From Salegentibacter salegens (lineage in GTDB: Bacteria > Bacteroidota > Bacteroidia > Flavobacteriales > Flavobacteriaceae), in assembly GCF_900142975.1 (NCBI RefSeq), contig NZ_LT670848.1, positions 2,294,001 through 2,358,000 of the forward strand: a DNA stretch of 64,000 nucleotides. The letters are read 5' to 3'. Under the pieces are notes generated by a model. The model was not told the origin of the DNA. It searched no databases and saw only the letters and a list, made by a program, of their open reading frames with translations. This document shows, in pieces, positions 1-8,732 of the stretch. The position numbers and the translations under genes were made by a program. Numbering within the stretch: the first letter of the stretch is position 1; every line of letters starts with the position of its first letter.

Positions 1-538
1 CTTATTTATGGCCTGGATGTTTAGATCTTTCAGGATGATAATTGTCTCGCTGGTGCCAAATTTACTACCACTATTGGTAACTGCAGGAATGATGGGCTTT
101 TTGGGAGTACCCATAAAACCTTCTACGATCCTGGTATTTAGTATCGCTTTCGGGATATCGGTAGATGATACCATTCACTTTTTAGCAAAGTACAGGCAGG
201 AGCTTAAAGCGAATAATTGGAAAATTAAACGTTCCGTTTATGCGGCTCTACGGGAAACCGGGGTGAGTATGTTCTATACTTCCATCGTGCTGTTTTTTGG
301 ATTTTCGGTATTTATGATTAGTAGCTTTGGTGGCACGGTAGCCCTTGGCGGACTCGTTTCAGCAACCCTACTTTTCGCGATGCTTGCCAATTTATTATTG
401 TTGCCGTCTTTATTGCTTTCATTAGAGAAAAACATCGCTAATAAAGAAGTTTTAAAAGAGCCCGCAATGAGGATTATTGAAACCGATGAAGACGAGGCCG
501 AAATTGAAAAAGAGGAATCTAAAAATTCAGAAAGATAA
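1..538 (+). CDS. RND/MMPL-family transporter, C-terminal part (5' end outside window)
   Basis: The frame is open from the first base, so this is the end of a longer gene. The 170-odd visible residues contain about four membrane segments. The motif FGISVDDTIHFLAKYRQEL matches the fourth-helix type signature of RND/MMPL permeases, with paired acidic residues in the helix and a following His-Phe-Leu. The chain ends in an acidic cytoplasmic tail rich in Glu. Such proteins export lipids or hydrophobic compounds across the inner membrane using the proton gradient. The substrate cannot be judged. A weak hairpin lies about 60 bases downstream, before the asnS promoter. Confidence 0.8.
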   Translation, partial: LFMAWMFRSFRMIIVSLVPNLLPLLVTAGMMGFLGVPIKPSTILVFSIAFGISVDDTIHFLAKYRQELKANNWKIKRSVYAALRETGVSMFYTSIVLFFGFSVFMISSFGGTVALGGLVSATLLFAMLANLLLLPSLLLSLEKNIANKEVLKEPAMRIIETDEDEAEIEKEESKNSER

Positions 539-650
539 TCAAGCTCCTCGGGGTAAGCCCATTAGGTATGAGTCGGAAAATTATATTTCATTCGAGAAAA
601 GCCTCCGGAGAATTAAACCCTCTGGAGGGATTAATAAAAACCGGCTTGCT

Positions 651-680
651 TTGCAGGCTGAGACGGAAAATTTATATTTG
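651..680 (+). promoter_or_regulatory. Predicted Bacteroidetes-type promoter of asnS
   Basis: TTG at 651-653 and TATATTTG at 673-680 are separated by 19 bases. This matches the flavobacterial consensus of TTG at -33 and TAnnTTTG at -7. The asnS ATG follows 20 bases downstream, leaving a short leader. It is one of the best full matches in the window. Confidence 0.6.
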
Positions 681-700
681 TTTTTTCTAAATCTACATAA

Positions 701-2143
701 ATGATACAAGCAAAAATTGCTGAAATATTAGACAGCAATCAATTTCTACAGGAATTTGAGGTGAACGGCTGGGTACGTTCTTTTAGGAGCAATCGCTTTA
801 TTGCCTTAAACGATGGTTCTACCATCAACAACCTGCAATGTGTAATAGATTTTGAAAATTTTGATCAGGACGAACTGAAAAGAATCACTGTTGGTGCAGC
901 AGTTTCTGTAAAAGGTACTTTGGTTGAAAGCCAGGGAAATCAGCAACGAGTTGAGATTGAAGTAAAAGAATTTAAAATTCTTGGAGATGCGAATCCGGAA
1001 GAGGTAAAACTTACCATTCTTTCTCCAAAACGCCATAGTCTCGAAAAACTGAGAGAACAGGCGCATTTGCGTGTCCGCACCAATACTTTTGGCGCCATTA
1101 TGCGTGTACGTTCTAAACTGTCTTTTGCTGTTCATAGCTATTTTCAGCAGAATAACTTTCATTATGTAAACACTCCAATTATCACTGGAAGTGATGCCGA
1201 AGGTGCCGGGGAAATGTTTAGGGTTAGCGCTCTAAATATGGAGAACCCCCCGAAAAAAGAAGATGGCAGTATTGATTTTAGTGAAGATTTCTTCGGAAAA
1301 GAGACCAATTTAACCGTTTCCGGACAATTGGAAGGAGAGGCTTACGCGATGGGACTGGGTCAAATTTATACTTTCGGACCTACTTTTAGAGCCGAAAATT
1401 CTAATACCTCCAGGCATTTAGCTGAATTCTGGATGATAGAACCAGAAGTTGCTTTCTGCGATCTTGACGGCAATATGGATTTAGCCGAAGATTTTATAAA
1501 ATATGTATTGAAATATATTTTAGATCACTGCCAGGACGATCTTGAATTCTTAGACAAACGTTTCAAAACTGAAGAGGAAGCCAAGCCAAAAGCAGACCGC
1601 AGTGGAATGGGGCTAATGGAAAAACTTCACTTTGTAATAGATAACAATTTTAAGAGGGTAAGTTATACTGAGGCTATCGAGATCCTTAAAAATTGCAAAC
1701 CTAACAAGAAAAAGAAATTCAACTATATCATTGAAGAATGGGGCGCCGATCTGCAAAGTGAGCACGAACGCTTCTTAGTGGAAAAACACTTTAAATGCCC
1801 GGTAATTTTATTCGATTATCCGGCAAACATCAAGGCTTTTTATATGCGCCTTAATGAAGACGGCAATACCGTAAGAGCAATGGACATCCTTTTCCCGGGA
1901 ATTGGGGAAATTGTTGGTGGCTCGCAAAGAGAAGAGCGTTTAGACGTACTTCAAAATAAAATGAAGGAATTAGATATAGACGAAAAAGAATTATGGTGGT
2001 ATCTGGACACCCGTAAGTTTGGAACCTGTGTTCACAGTGGCTTCGGACTTGGGTTTGAAAGACTGGTACAATTTGTAACCGGAATGGGAAATATTAGGGA
2101 TGTAATTCCTTTCCCTAGAACTCCGCAAAACGCCGAGTTTTAA
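701..2143 (+). CDS. asnS: Asparaginyl-tRNA synthetase
   Basis: This 480-residue class II synthetase charges tRNA-Asn with asparagine in the cytoplasm. The N-terminal part is an OB-fold anticodon-binding domain (NGWVRSFRSNRFIALNDGS). Class II motif 2 is seen as FRAEN at residues 229-233 followed by HLAEFWMIEPE. Motif 3 is GFGLGFERL, with the ATP-binding Arg near residue 454. The length is normal for bacterial AsnRS. AsnRS, not AspRS, is indicated by overall resemblance and by the presence of a separate aspS at 25940. A strong hairpin terminator follows the stop. A matching promoter precedes the ATG. Confidence 0.97.
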   Translation: MIQAKIAEILDSNQFLQEFEVNGWVRSFRSNRFIALNDGSTINNLQCVIDFENFDQDELKRITVGAAVSVKGTLVESQGNQQRVEIEVKEFKILGDANPEEVKLTILSPKRHSLEKLREQAHLRVRTNTFGAIMRVRSKLSFAVHSYFQQNNFHYVNTPIITGSDAEGAGEMFRVSALNMENPPKKEDGSIDFSEDFFGKETNLTVSGQLEGEAYAMGLGQIYTFGPTFRAENSNTSRHLAEFWMIEPEVAFCDLDGNMDLAEDFIKYVLKYILDHCQDDLEFLDKRFKTEEEAKPKADRSGMGLMEKLHFVIDNNFKRVSYTEAIEILKNCKPNKKKKFNYIIEEWGADLQSEHERFLVEKHFKCPVILFDYPANIKAFYMRLNEDGNTVRAMDILFPGIGEIVGGSQREERLDVLQNKMKELDIDEKELWWYLDTRKFGTCVHSGFGLGFERLVQFVTGMGNIRDVIPFPRTPQNAEF

Positions 2144-2163
2144 AAAATTTTTTAGATATTCTC

Positions 2164-2199
2164 AAACCTCACAGGTTTTAAAAACCTGTGAGGTTTTTT
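2164..2199 (+). terminator. Hairpin terminator after asnS; copy of the CTCACAGG repeat
   Basis: The sequence forms a nearly perfect stem (AAACCTCACAGGTTT with its complement) followed by six Ts, which fits an intrinsic terminator for asnS. The same stem recurs at 41003-41037 and 58773-58803, so it is also a dispersed repeat and not only a local terminator. Confidence 0.75.
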
Positions 2200-2207
2200 A
2201 ATCAACT

Positions 2208-2318
2208 CGTCACCGTCAAGCTGAACTTGTTTCAGACTTTATCCCGAATTTTTCTTCGGGATTCTAAGATGATTTTAGTTTTCCTCATGTTAGATCCTGA
2301 AACAAGTTCAGGATGACG
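2208..2318. repeat. Composite palindromic repeat, CGTCA...TGACG family, copy 1
   Basis: The left arm (2214-2235, CGTCAAGCTGAACTTGTTTC plus AG) and the right arm (2296-2318) are inverted copies of each other with few mismatches. Each arm also folds on itself around CTGAA/TTCAG. Between the arms is a further hairpin, ATCCCGAA/TTCGGGAT, at 2241-2262. Related copies lie at 41047, 57808 and 58736, and one lies inside mfd at 61350. Translated in one frame, the arm gives the RHPELVS peptide. Confidence 0.8.
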
Positions 2319-2360
2319 ATCTTAAAAACTTGATATGATTTCTCCCATTAAATCCTGCCA

Positions 2361-3230
2361 TTGAAAATCAAAGAAACCCATATTGTTCCCGCTATAACTG
2401 AAAAAATCAGGTTGCAGGAATATGCGGTTTCAATCTTTGCTTCCCTTCCTACCAAAAGTTCGCTTAAAAAAGCTTTAAAAAAAGAGCTTATCCTATTAGA
2501 TGGTCAACCAGCAAAAACTTCAGACTGGATCAAAGAAGGACAAAAAATAGAATTTCTTGAACCTGAAGAACAAAATAAGAAAGTTTTCAGCTTAAAATTG
2601 GAGATTATTTTTGAAGATGAATTTCTTGCGGTAATCCATAAACCCGCAGGAATTCCTACTAGTGGGAATTATTTTAAGACCGTTGAAAACGCCTTAGCTT
2701 TTAATTTAAAAAAATCTACAGTTAAAGATGCTTTGCCGTCTCCTTTGCCTGTGCATAGGTTAGATAACCCAACTTCAGGAATATTACTAATTGCGAAAAG
2801 TAAAGCTGCCCAGGTAGCTTTAAACCGACTTTTTGAGGAAAAAGAGATTCAGAAAAGTTATCAGGCGCTGGTTTTGGGAACACTTCCTACTTCAGTTACT
2901 TTAAATGATAGAATTGAAGAAAAAGAAGCTGAAACCAGCATTGAAGTTTTAGAACATTTTCTACTTAAAAATGAAAATTTCAGTCTGGTAAAAGCTTTTC
3001 CAAAAACAGGCAGAACCCACCAGATAAGAATTCACCTGTCAACCCATGGAAATCCAATTGTAGGTGATAAAATTTACGGTAAAACTTCAGAATTCATAAA
3101 AAAAGGAGGTTTATTTTTAGCGGCCACGGGACTTGAATTTCAACATCCTGTTACTAAAGAAAATATGGCTTTCGAGCTTTCGCTTCCGAAGAAATTCGTG
3201 GAATTTAAGAGATTATCTAAGAATCCTTAA
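2361..3230 (+). CDS. RluA-family RNA pseudouridine synthase
   Basis: The product isomerises uridine to pseudouridine in RNA. The first 80 residues look like an S4 RNA-binding domain (LKKALKKELILLDGQPAKTSDWIKEGQ). The catalytic motif is HRLDNPTSG, with the active Asp at residue 135. A second family motif, GRTHQIRIHL, and the block GDKIYG are present. A TTG start at 2361 is used here because an in-frame stop lies just upstream and no ATG is close by. The gene stands alone on this strand, and rpoN has its own leader. Which rRNA or tRNA position is modified cannot be told from sequence. Confidence 0.9.
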   Translation: MKIKETHIVPAITEKIRLQEYAVSIFASLPTKSSLKKALKKELILLDGQPAKTSDWIKEGQKIEFLEPEEQNKKVFSLKLEIIFEDEFLAVIHKPAGIPTSGNYFKTVENALAFNLKKSTVKDALPSPLPVHRLDNPTSGILLIAKSKAAQVALNRLFEEKEIQKSYQALVLGTLPTSVTLNDRIEEKEAETSIEVLEHFLLKNENFSLVKAFPKTGRTHQIRIHLSTHGNPIVGDKIYGKTSEFIKKGGLFLAATGLEFQHPVTKENMAFELSLPKKFVEFKRLSKNP

Positions 3231-3285
3231 CAAAATTTTACCACAATCATTTACTATGCCAAATGCTGTGTAGCGTTGTTTTCCG

Positions 3286-3293
3286 TATTTTTG
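3286..3293 (+). promoter_or_regulatory. Possible -7 element upstream of rpoN
   Basis: TATTTTTG fits TAnnTTTG and lies 74 bases before the rpoN ATG, but no TTG is found at the right distance upstream. If it is real, the transcript leader would contain the palindrome at 3338-3350. Confidence 0.35.
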
Positions 3294-3337
3294 TTGTAAA
3301 CAACAATTGTTTCAAACTCGCGTTGAAATAATTAAAT

Positions 3338-3350
3338 CTCGATTATCGAG
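3338..3350. promoter_or_regulatory. Palindrome CTCGATTATCGAG in the rpoN leader
   Basis: This is a perfect 6+1+6 inverted repeat, 17 bases before the rpoN start codon. Identical copies are at 27772-27784 and 53944-53956, each in a likely gene leader. The flanking bases AAT before and T after are partly shared. The function is unknown. It could bind a dimeric protein or form an RNA hairpin. Confidence 0.55.
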
Positions 3351-3367
3351 TTAAGTAAAATAAATTT

Positions 3368-4834
3368 ATGCTTAAACAGCAATTAAATCTCAAATTATCC
3401 CAAAAGCTTTCCCCACAGCAAATTCAGCTGATGAAGCTTATACAACTCCCCACGCAGGCTTTTGAGCAGCGTATAAAGCAGGAACTGGAGGAAAACCCCG
3501 CTTTGGAGGATGGTAAAGTGGAAACCAAGGATGAGTATGAGGAATATGAAGACGATTATAGCGATGGGGAGCGTGAAGATGAAGGAACCGAATCTATAGA
3601 AGCAGAAATTGATGTTGATGAATATTTAAGCGACGACGAAGTACCTAATTATAGATTACAGGCCAATAATTACAGTGCAGACGATGATGAGAAAAGTGTG
3701 CCTTACGCTTCGGGAACTTCGTTTACCCAATATCTAACCACGCAATTAAGCACCCTTAGATTTGATGAAACCGAAGAACAAATCGCCGCGTTTTTGGTAG
3801 GAAGTGTGGATGAAAGTGGATATTTAAGAAGAGAATTACAGGATGTGGTAGACGACCTGGCTTTTACCCAGAATATTTATACCGATGAAGCTGCGGTAGA
3901 GAAGGTATTGAAGAAGGTCCAGGAGCTTGATCCAGCTGGTGTAGGCGCAAGATCGCTTCAGGAATGCCTACTTATTCAACTAAGACGAAAGGAGCCTACA
4001 AAAGGCGTAGAATTGGCTGAAGATATCCTGGATAGATCTTTCGATCAATTCAGTAAAAAACATTACACCAAAATTCTTTCGAGACACGATATTTCTGAAG
4101 ATGAATTGCGTGAGGCTATAGATGTTATTGAACATCTAAACCCTAAACCGGGCGGTTCTTATTCCGGTAATACCAGGATGGTAGAACACGTAATTCCAGA
4201 TTTTACCATAAAAATTGTAGACGGGGATTTAGAGCTTAGTCTGAACGGAAGAAATGCCCCACAAATGCACGTTTCTCGTGATTATAGCGATATGCTTAAG
4301 GGCTATAAAGAATCTAAGGAAAAAACAAAAGCGCAGAAAGATGCGGTGATGTTTATTAAACAGAAACTGGATGCGGCAAAGTGGTTTATTGAAGCCATAC
4401 AACAAAGACAACAAACCTTAATGGTAACGATGAGTTCTATTATGAACTATCAAAAAGAATTCTTCCTTACCGGCGACGAACGGAACTTACGCCCAATGAT
4501 TTTAAAAGATATCGCCGATGAAATTGAAATGGATGTTTCTACCGTCTCCAGGGTTGCTAACAGCAAATATGTAGATACCCCCTACGGGACTAAACTCATA
4601 AAAGAATTCTTCTCTGAATCTATGAAAAACGATCAGGGGGAAGATGTTTCTACCCGGGAGATCAAAAAGATCCTGGAAATGTCTATTGAGGAAGAAGATA
4701 AGCGTAAACCACTTACCGATGAGAAGCTCGCCAAGGTTTTAAAAGACAAAGGTTATCCCATTGCGAGGCGTACCGTGGCAAAATACAGGGAGCAGTTAGA
4801 TATTTCGGTTGCAAGATTGCGAAAAGAGATTTAA
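3368..4834 (+). CDS. rpoN: RNA polymerase sigma-54 factor
   Basis: The 488-residue product is the alternative sigma factor that directs RNA polymerase to -24/-12 promoters opened by enhancer-binding ATPases. The N-terminus has the Gln/Leu-rich region I (LSPQQIQLMKLIQLPTQAFE). A very acidic region II follows at about 45-110. The core-binding and helix-turn-helix regions include MDVSTVSRVANSKY near residue 395. The RpoN box ARRTVAKYRE is at 466-475, close to the C-terminus as usual. The stop codon overlaps the next ATG by one base (TAATG), so translation of the downstream membrane protein is probably coupled. Confidence 0.97.
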   Translation: MLKQQLNLKLSQKLSPQQIQLMKLIQLPTQAFEQRIKQELEENPALEDGKVETKDEYEEYEDDYSDGEREDEGTESIEAEIDVDEYLSDDEVPNYRLQANNYSADDDEKSVPYASGTSFTQYLTTQLSTLRFDETEEQIAAFLVGSVDESGYLRRELQDVVDDLAFTQNIYTDEAAVEKVLKKVQELDPAGVGARSLQECLLIQLRRKEPTKGVELAEDILDRSFDQFSKKHYTKILSRHDISEDELREAIDVIEHLNPKPGGSYSGNTRMVEHVIPDFTIKIVDGDLELSLNGRNAPQMHVSRDYSDMLKGYKESKEKTKAQKDAVMFIKQKLDAAKWFIEAIQQRQQTLMVTMSSIMNYQKEFFLTGDERNLRPMILKDIADEIEMDVSTVSRVANSKYVDTPYGTKLIKEFFSESMKNDQGEDVSTREIKKILEMSIEEEDKRKPLTDEKLAKVLKDKGYPIARRTVAKYREQLDISVARLRKEI

Positions 4835-5439
4835 TGAAATTCCTTTTAAAAAGCGCCTCCTTTATATTTCATCCGCTTTGGATACCGCTGGCAGGGAGTT
4901 TACTTTATTTTTTATTTACACCGCGATTCTTCCCTCCGGGTGTAATACAAGCTAAACTTCTCGCCATTGCAATTTTAACCGTATTTATTCCCGTGGTATT
5001 TTACTTTTTACTCAAAAACCTGGGAAAGGCTCAATCCATATTTTTAGAAGATGTACGTGAGCGTAGATGGCCTTTGCTTTTCTTTGCCATTTTAGTAACC
5101 ATGGTGCTAAATCAAATTCTAAATGCCTATAACTATGCCGCCCTTTATTACTTTTTTGTAGGCATTCTTTTTTCAACTTTACTGGCATTTACGGTGGTCA
5201 TGTTTCGTTTAAAAGCCAGTTTACATATAATGGCACTTAGCGGACTTATAATATTTATGATAGGGGTTAGCTTAAACTTTCAATTAAATTTAACCTATAC
5301 TATTAGCTTTTTAATTCTTGCGCTGGGTATCACCGCATCATCGAGGCTTTATTATAAAGCGCATACGTTTAATGAACTTCTGCTTGGTTTATTTTGCGGA
5401 GTAATTCCGCAAGCTTTTGTTTTATACTTCTGGTTATAG
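4834..5439 (+). CDS. Polytopic membrane protein, PAP2-like C-terminal motif
   Basis: The 201 residues contain about six hydrophobic segments with short loops. Near the C-terminus, SRLYYKAHTFNELLLGLFCGVIPQ resembles the last conserved motif of PAP2-type lipid phosphatases (Ser-Arg, His, then a Gly-rich helix). The earlier KxxxxxxRP motif is not clear, so catalytic activity is doubtful. It is translationally coupled to rpoN by a TAATG overlap. The 3' end overlaps the convergent gene at 5434 by six bases. I would call it an uncharacterised inner-membrane protein. Confidence 0.75.
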   Translation: MKFLLKSASFIFHPLWIPLAGSLLYFLFTPRFFPPGVIQAKLLAIAILTVFIPVVFYFLLKNLGKAQSIFLEDVRERRWPLLFFAILVTMVLNQILNAYNYAALYYFFVGILFSTLLAFTVVMFRLKASLHIMALSGLIIFMIGVSLNFQLNLTYTISFLILALGITASSRLYYKAHTFNELLLGLFCGVIPQAFVLYFWL

Positions 5440-6159
5440 AATATAAAACATAAGACCAACCCTAAATACCGAAATATCTATAGTCTCTTCGTTTAAACGA
5501 GCGTCGGGAAATAGTGAATTAAGACTGTAATAAATATGAAAATTGAAGGTATTATATCCAAAAGTAAAAGTTGCCCCCATACGAAAACGGTCTAATTCGG
5601 GCACATCGGTTTGAACAACCTGGTTCTCGGGTTGAATAAAATTACTTTTAAAGTGATAGATATAACCTAATTTTAATCCGGTATAAATTCTCCAGAACTT
5701 ATAGGTTTCGGGAGTAGAAGTACGCCAGCGAAACTCCAACGGCGCTTCAATTAGCTGGGCAGTAAAGCGGTTAGTACTATAATCAATATCTCGCGTTAGA
5801 TTTCTAAAAATAGTTTCTCCACTCTCATCTTCGCCAATAAACAAATTGTGGCTATAGCTATTTAAAGACCAACCTAAACCTGCTGCAATAGCGATATTTC
5901 GACGTTTATTTATGGGGAAATCTCTTGTGAAACCGACGTGAATTCCTCCAGAAAAACCAGATTGGGAAATTGACTCAGGTTTATTTCCTATGAGATTAAA
6001 AGTTAGCCCCACGTAGAATTGATCTTCACGGTACAAACTATCGATAATCGACGGTACGGAGTCTGGAATGCTTTCTAATCTATTCCCTTCTTCAGTTTGG
6101 GCCAATAATGGCGTACTAAAAAGTATAAAGAAGAAAACAAGGTAGCATATTCTATTCAT
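5434..6159 (-). CDS. Outer-membrane beta-barrel protein, PorT-like
   Basis: A signal peptide (MNRICYLVFFFILFSTPLLAQ) precedes about 220 residues of alternating hydrophobic strands. The chain ends with an aromatic/hydrophobic residue pattern (FRVGLMFYIL), typical of outer-membrane barrels. Size and layout fit the PorT/OMP_b-brl_2 porin-like family. True PorT functions in type IX secretion in Bacteroidota, but many paralogs exist, so that role is only a possibility here. It follows the ExbB/ExbD cluster on the same strand but is separated from it by a terminator-like hairpin at 6191-6233. Its 3' end overlaps the convergent membrane-protein gene. Confidence 0.7.
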   Translation of the reverse strand: MNRICYLVFFFILFSTPLLAQTEEGNRLESIPDSVPSIIDSLYREDQFYVGLTFNLIGNKPESISQSGFSGGIHVGFTRDFPINKRRNIAIAAGLGWSLNSYSHNLFIGEDESGETIFRNLTRDIDYSTNRFTAQLIEAPLEFRWRTSTPETYKFWRIYTGLKLGYIYHFKSNFIQPENQVVQTDVPELDRFRMGATFTFGYNTFNFHIYYSLNSLFPDARLNEETIDISVFRVGLMFYIL

Positions 6160-6190
6160 TTTAAACTACAGGTATATTGAGTTTAAAGAT

Positions 6191-6233
6191 AAAAAAACAT
6201 CCTGCCAAATATTTAAATTTAGACAGGATGTTT
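6191..6233 (-). terminator. Intrinsic terminator after the exbD genes
   Basis: Ten-base arms AAACATCCTG (6195-6204) and CAGGATGTTT (6224-6233) form a stem. On the minus strand the stem is followed by a run of Ts. It sits between the second exbD and the barrel-protein gene and would end most exbBD transcripts. Confidence 0.65.
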
Positions 6234-6263
6234 ATACAGTTTTGAAAAAATACCTATTGGTAA

Positions 6264-6746
6264 TTATTGCATGTTTTGCAGGGCGTCACCTTCTTTGGTG
6301 GTATAGTTAATTTTAAGAGCTTCAGCTTTTCTTAATTCTTGTTTGATATCTGAAACTAATCCCATATTTGTTTCTTCATCTACCTTAAGGGCAGTTGTAA
6401 GATATGGTATTAACTCTTCACGCTTAGTTTCCCTTTCAGCAAAAATAAATTGTTGTACTTCGCCAACACTGGCAAACTTATCGTTTAACTGAATTCTTGC
6501 TTCACTACCAAATCTTTCCTGGTAGCGTGGGCTGGGTTTACCGGCGTAAATATACATTACGAGGTCTTTCTTATCAAGTTTTTCAACCTGATCGGCGAAT
6601 GGCAGTTTATTTTCAACCATTAACGTATTCTGACGCATCACGGTAACAACCATAAAGAAGAACAGTAACATAAATACAATATCTGGTAAAGATGCTGTAC
6701 TTATGGCTGGTTGCCCTTCGCTTTTTTTCTTTTTGAATTTAGACAT
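6264..6746 (-). CDS. exbD: ExbD/TolR-family proton-channel protein (second copy)
   Basis: The 160-residue product has one N-terminal membrane helix (LPDIVFMLLFFFMVVTVM) carrying the Asp that moves protons in ExbD/TolR, followed by a periplasmic domain. Together with ExbB it harnesses the proton gradient to energise TonB-dependent outer-membrane transport, or a similar envelope task. It is the last gene of an ExbB, unknown, ExbD, ExbD series with short gaps. Two adjacent and different ExbD proteins are a recurring flavobacterial arrangement. The periplasmic domain begins with a sequence predicted to bind a partner such as TonB, but no tonB gene is nearby. Confidence 0.9.
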   Translation of the reverse strand: MSKFKKKKSEGQPAISTASLPDIVFMLLFFFMVVTVMRQNTLMVENKLPFADQVEKLDKKDLVMYIYAGKPSPRYQERFGSEARIQLNDKFASVGEVQQFIFAERETKREELIPYLTTALKVDEETNMGLVSDIKQELRKAEALKINYTTKEGDALQNMQ

Positions 6747-6782
6747 AATAAAGTCTTAAATTTAAGTTTTATATTAAGGTTA

Positions 6783-7394
6783 TTAACTCGTAGGTTCTGC
6801 TTCAGAAAGCTTTTGAGGAATCATATCTTTAATCAATTCAATTCTCTCCTTTAAAGTTTCTTTAGCGCCTTCACTAGTACGCGAATCATTATACTTAGCT
6901 TCCATCTCTGTATAGCTTGTACCAAACAAACGCTGGGCTTCCCTATCTCTAAGTTGGTTATAAGCCGCTACAAGTTCGTTTTGTACTGCGATATAAGTTC
7001 CATACTCTGTTCCCCTGTTATTTACCAATGAAATAATAGCTTTCGTTGGGTTAACAGAAGAAGCTGGATCTTCGGCTCCCTGGCAGAAATCACAAGCTTC
7101 ATCGCCTGTTCCTCCTCCATTGTCAAGAAATTCTACAGCTGCCTGTCTTAATTCCTCAATCTCCATCTCCTCATCTTCTACAAGTAACTGGTTATTTGCA
7201 TTAACCAATACCTGGAAGATGTTCCGCTCTTTAATTATTGGCGGATCCTGTTCTTCTGGCTGCCATTCCGGCAACTTCCTGCTAATTCCGCTATCTGTCT
7301 CAATGGTTGTTGTTACCAAAAAGAAGATTAGAAGCAAGAAAGCAATATCGGCCATAGAACCGGCATTAACTTCTGGTGCTGCTCTTTTTGCCAT
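6783..7394 (-). CDS. exbD: ExbD/TolR-family protein with Cys-containing periplasmic insertion (first copy)
   Basis: The 203 residues start with a cytoplasmic tail and one membrane helix (SMADIAFLLLIFFLVTTTI) that carries the proton-carrying Asp. The periplasmic part is longer than in the neighbour ExbD. It contains a Gly/Asp-rich insertion with a CDFC pair (GDEACDFCQGAED, about residues 98-110), which may form a disulfide. The Lys-Ala-Ile-Ile-Ser-Leu segment that follows is the usual ExbD beta strand. It begins five bases after the unknown membrane protein gene ends. A role with ExbB in energising outer-membrane processes follows from the family. Confidence 0.9.
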   Translation of the reverse strand: MAKRAAPEVNAGSMADIAFLLLIFFLVTTTIETDSGISRKLPEWQPEEQDPPIIKERNIFQVLVNANNQLLVEDEEMEIEELRQAAVEFLDNGGGTGDEACDFCQGAEDPASSVNPTKAIISLVNNRGTEYGTYIAVQNELVAAYNQLRDREAQRLFGTSYTEMEAKYNDSRTSEGAKETLKERIELIKDMIPQKLSEAEPTS

Positions 7395-7398
7395 ATTA

Positions 7399-7836
7399 TT
7401 ACTTAGTTAATTTTTTAACTCCGGATATCACCATCGCTAGAATTGCAATACCTGCAAGAATGTAGAAAGTTACTAAACCTGCACTTACCCAATGCGCTGC
7501 GTTGGCCGAGAGTATATCCCCATCCTTAAGCGTCATTTGAGTACCATCGGTTACAAGGTAAGCAATTACAATAACTGCAACAAAGGCACCAACAGCAATA
7601 AGTGTGTTTTTAATATTTCCTTTAAACAGACCTTTTATCACGAAGAATGCGACCAATACAAGAACAACAAGCAACACGAAATAAGACAAATACATTATTG
7701 GTGCAAGCAGACTATTCTGTAAATCGGCCGAGGCCTCTATAGCATCACCGTCTTCGGCAAGGATCCTTCCCAGTAGGATAAGACCTATAACGCCTAAAAC
7801 GATGGACACATATTTTAATATTTTATGTAAAGTCAT
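7399..7836 (-). CDS. Small four-helix membrane protein in the exbBD cluster
   Basis: The 145 residues hold about four hydrophobic segments with a short periplasmic stretch (TDGTQMTLKDGDILSANAAHW) between the third and fourth. I do not recognise a named domain. It lies between exbB (15 bases upstream) and the first exbD (5 bases downstream) on the same strand, so the three are almost certainly co-transcribed. A structural or accessory part in the proton-channel complex is a reasonable inference. No catalytic motif is visible. Confidence 0.75.
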   Translation of the reverse strand: MTLHKILKYVSIVLGVIGLILLGRILAEDGDAIEASADLQNSLLAPIMYLSYFVLLVVLVLVAFFVIKGLFKGNIKNTLIAVGAFVAVIVIAYLVTDGTQMTLKDGDILSANAAHWVSAGLVTFYILAGIAILAMVISGVKKLTK

Positions 7837-7850
7837 AATTTAATCTGGTC

Positions 7851-8654
7851 TTAGATTCTTTTTTTGTTTTTGTAAGCTACCAACATATCGATAAGAGTGA
7901 TAGATGCATCTTCCATATCATTTACGATACTATCAATTTTAGCGATAATATAGTTATAAAATATTTGAAGAATAATAGCTACGATCAAACCAAATACGGT
8001 TGTAAGAAGTGCCACTTTAATACCTCCGGCAACAAGAGATGGTTGCATATCACCAGCAGCTTCAATTCTATCAAAGGCGGTAATCATACCAATTACAGTA
8101 CCCATGAAACCAAGCATAGGAGCAATAGCGATAAATAAAGACAACCAGGAAACGTTTTTCTCTAACTGTCCCATTTGAACTCCACCGTAAGCTACAACAG
8201 CTTTTTCTGCAGCGTCAATACTTTCGTCTGCACGATCAAGACCCTGGTAGTAGATAGAAGCAACAGGTCCCTTTGTATTTCTACAAACTTCCTTAGCAGA
8301 TTCTACACCACCACTGTTTAAAGCATCTTCTACATCTCTAGCCAGTTTTCTGGTGTTAGTTGTAGAAAGGTTTAAAAAGATAATTCTCTCAATGGCAACA
8401 GCCAAACCAAGAATTAAACATAAAAGTACAATCCCCATAAATGCAGGACCACCTTCTATAAATCGTTTTTTAAGTTCCTGATGAAAACCAAGAGATTCTT
8501 CCTCTGCCTCATCTGCGGCAGCTGCAGCCTCTTCGTCTTGTACAAAATTCACAATTGTACCAGGTAATGTGTTAACATTATTGGCCGCATTTAGGTTTCC
8601 GGCTCCAAGTACCATCACCGCGGCGATTACCAAAATAGAAAATAATCTTTTCAT
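7851..8654 (-). CDS. exbB: MotA/TolQ/ExbB-family proton-channel protein
   Basis: The 267-residue product starts with a cleavable-looking signal or extra helix (MKRLFSILVIAAVMVLGAGNLNA). An Ala/Glu-rich linker follows, then three membrane helices. The last two contain the conserved Gly/Thr-rich signature (LFIAIAPMLGFMGTVIGMITAFDRI and GGIKVALLTTVFGLIVAI). This is the pentameric channel subunit that works with ExbD. The N-terminal extension is common in Bacteroidota homologues. It is the first gene of the minus-strand cluster that ends at 6264. Confidence 0.92.
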   Translation of the reverse strand: MKRLFSILVIAAVMVLGAGNLNAANNVNTLPGTIVNFVQDEEAAAAADEAEEESLGFHQELKKRFIEGGPAFMGIVLLCLILGLAVAIERIIFLNLSTTNTRKLARDVEDALNSGGVESAKEVCRNTKGPVASIYYQGLDRADESIDAAEKAVVAYGGVQMGQLEKNVSWLSLFIAIAPMLGFMGTVIGMITAFDRIEAAGDMQPSLVAGGIKVALLTTVFGLIVAIILQIFYNYIIAKIDSIVNDMEDASITLIDMLVAYKNKKRI

Positions 8655-8732
8655 TACTGTTTGTCTTAATTTAATTAGTTAAAGGGTTAAAGATATAAAA
8701 ATAAATTTTTAATAAAAATATAATAATTATTG

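Noticed and set aside
477..704. A 75-residue plus-strand frame between the transporter and asnS
   Set aside because: It overlaps the transporter end in another frame and the asnS promoter, has no recognisable domain and is rich in basic residues by chance composition.
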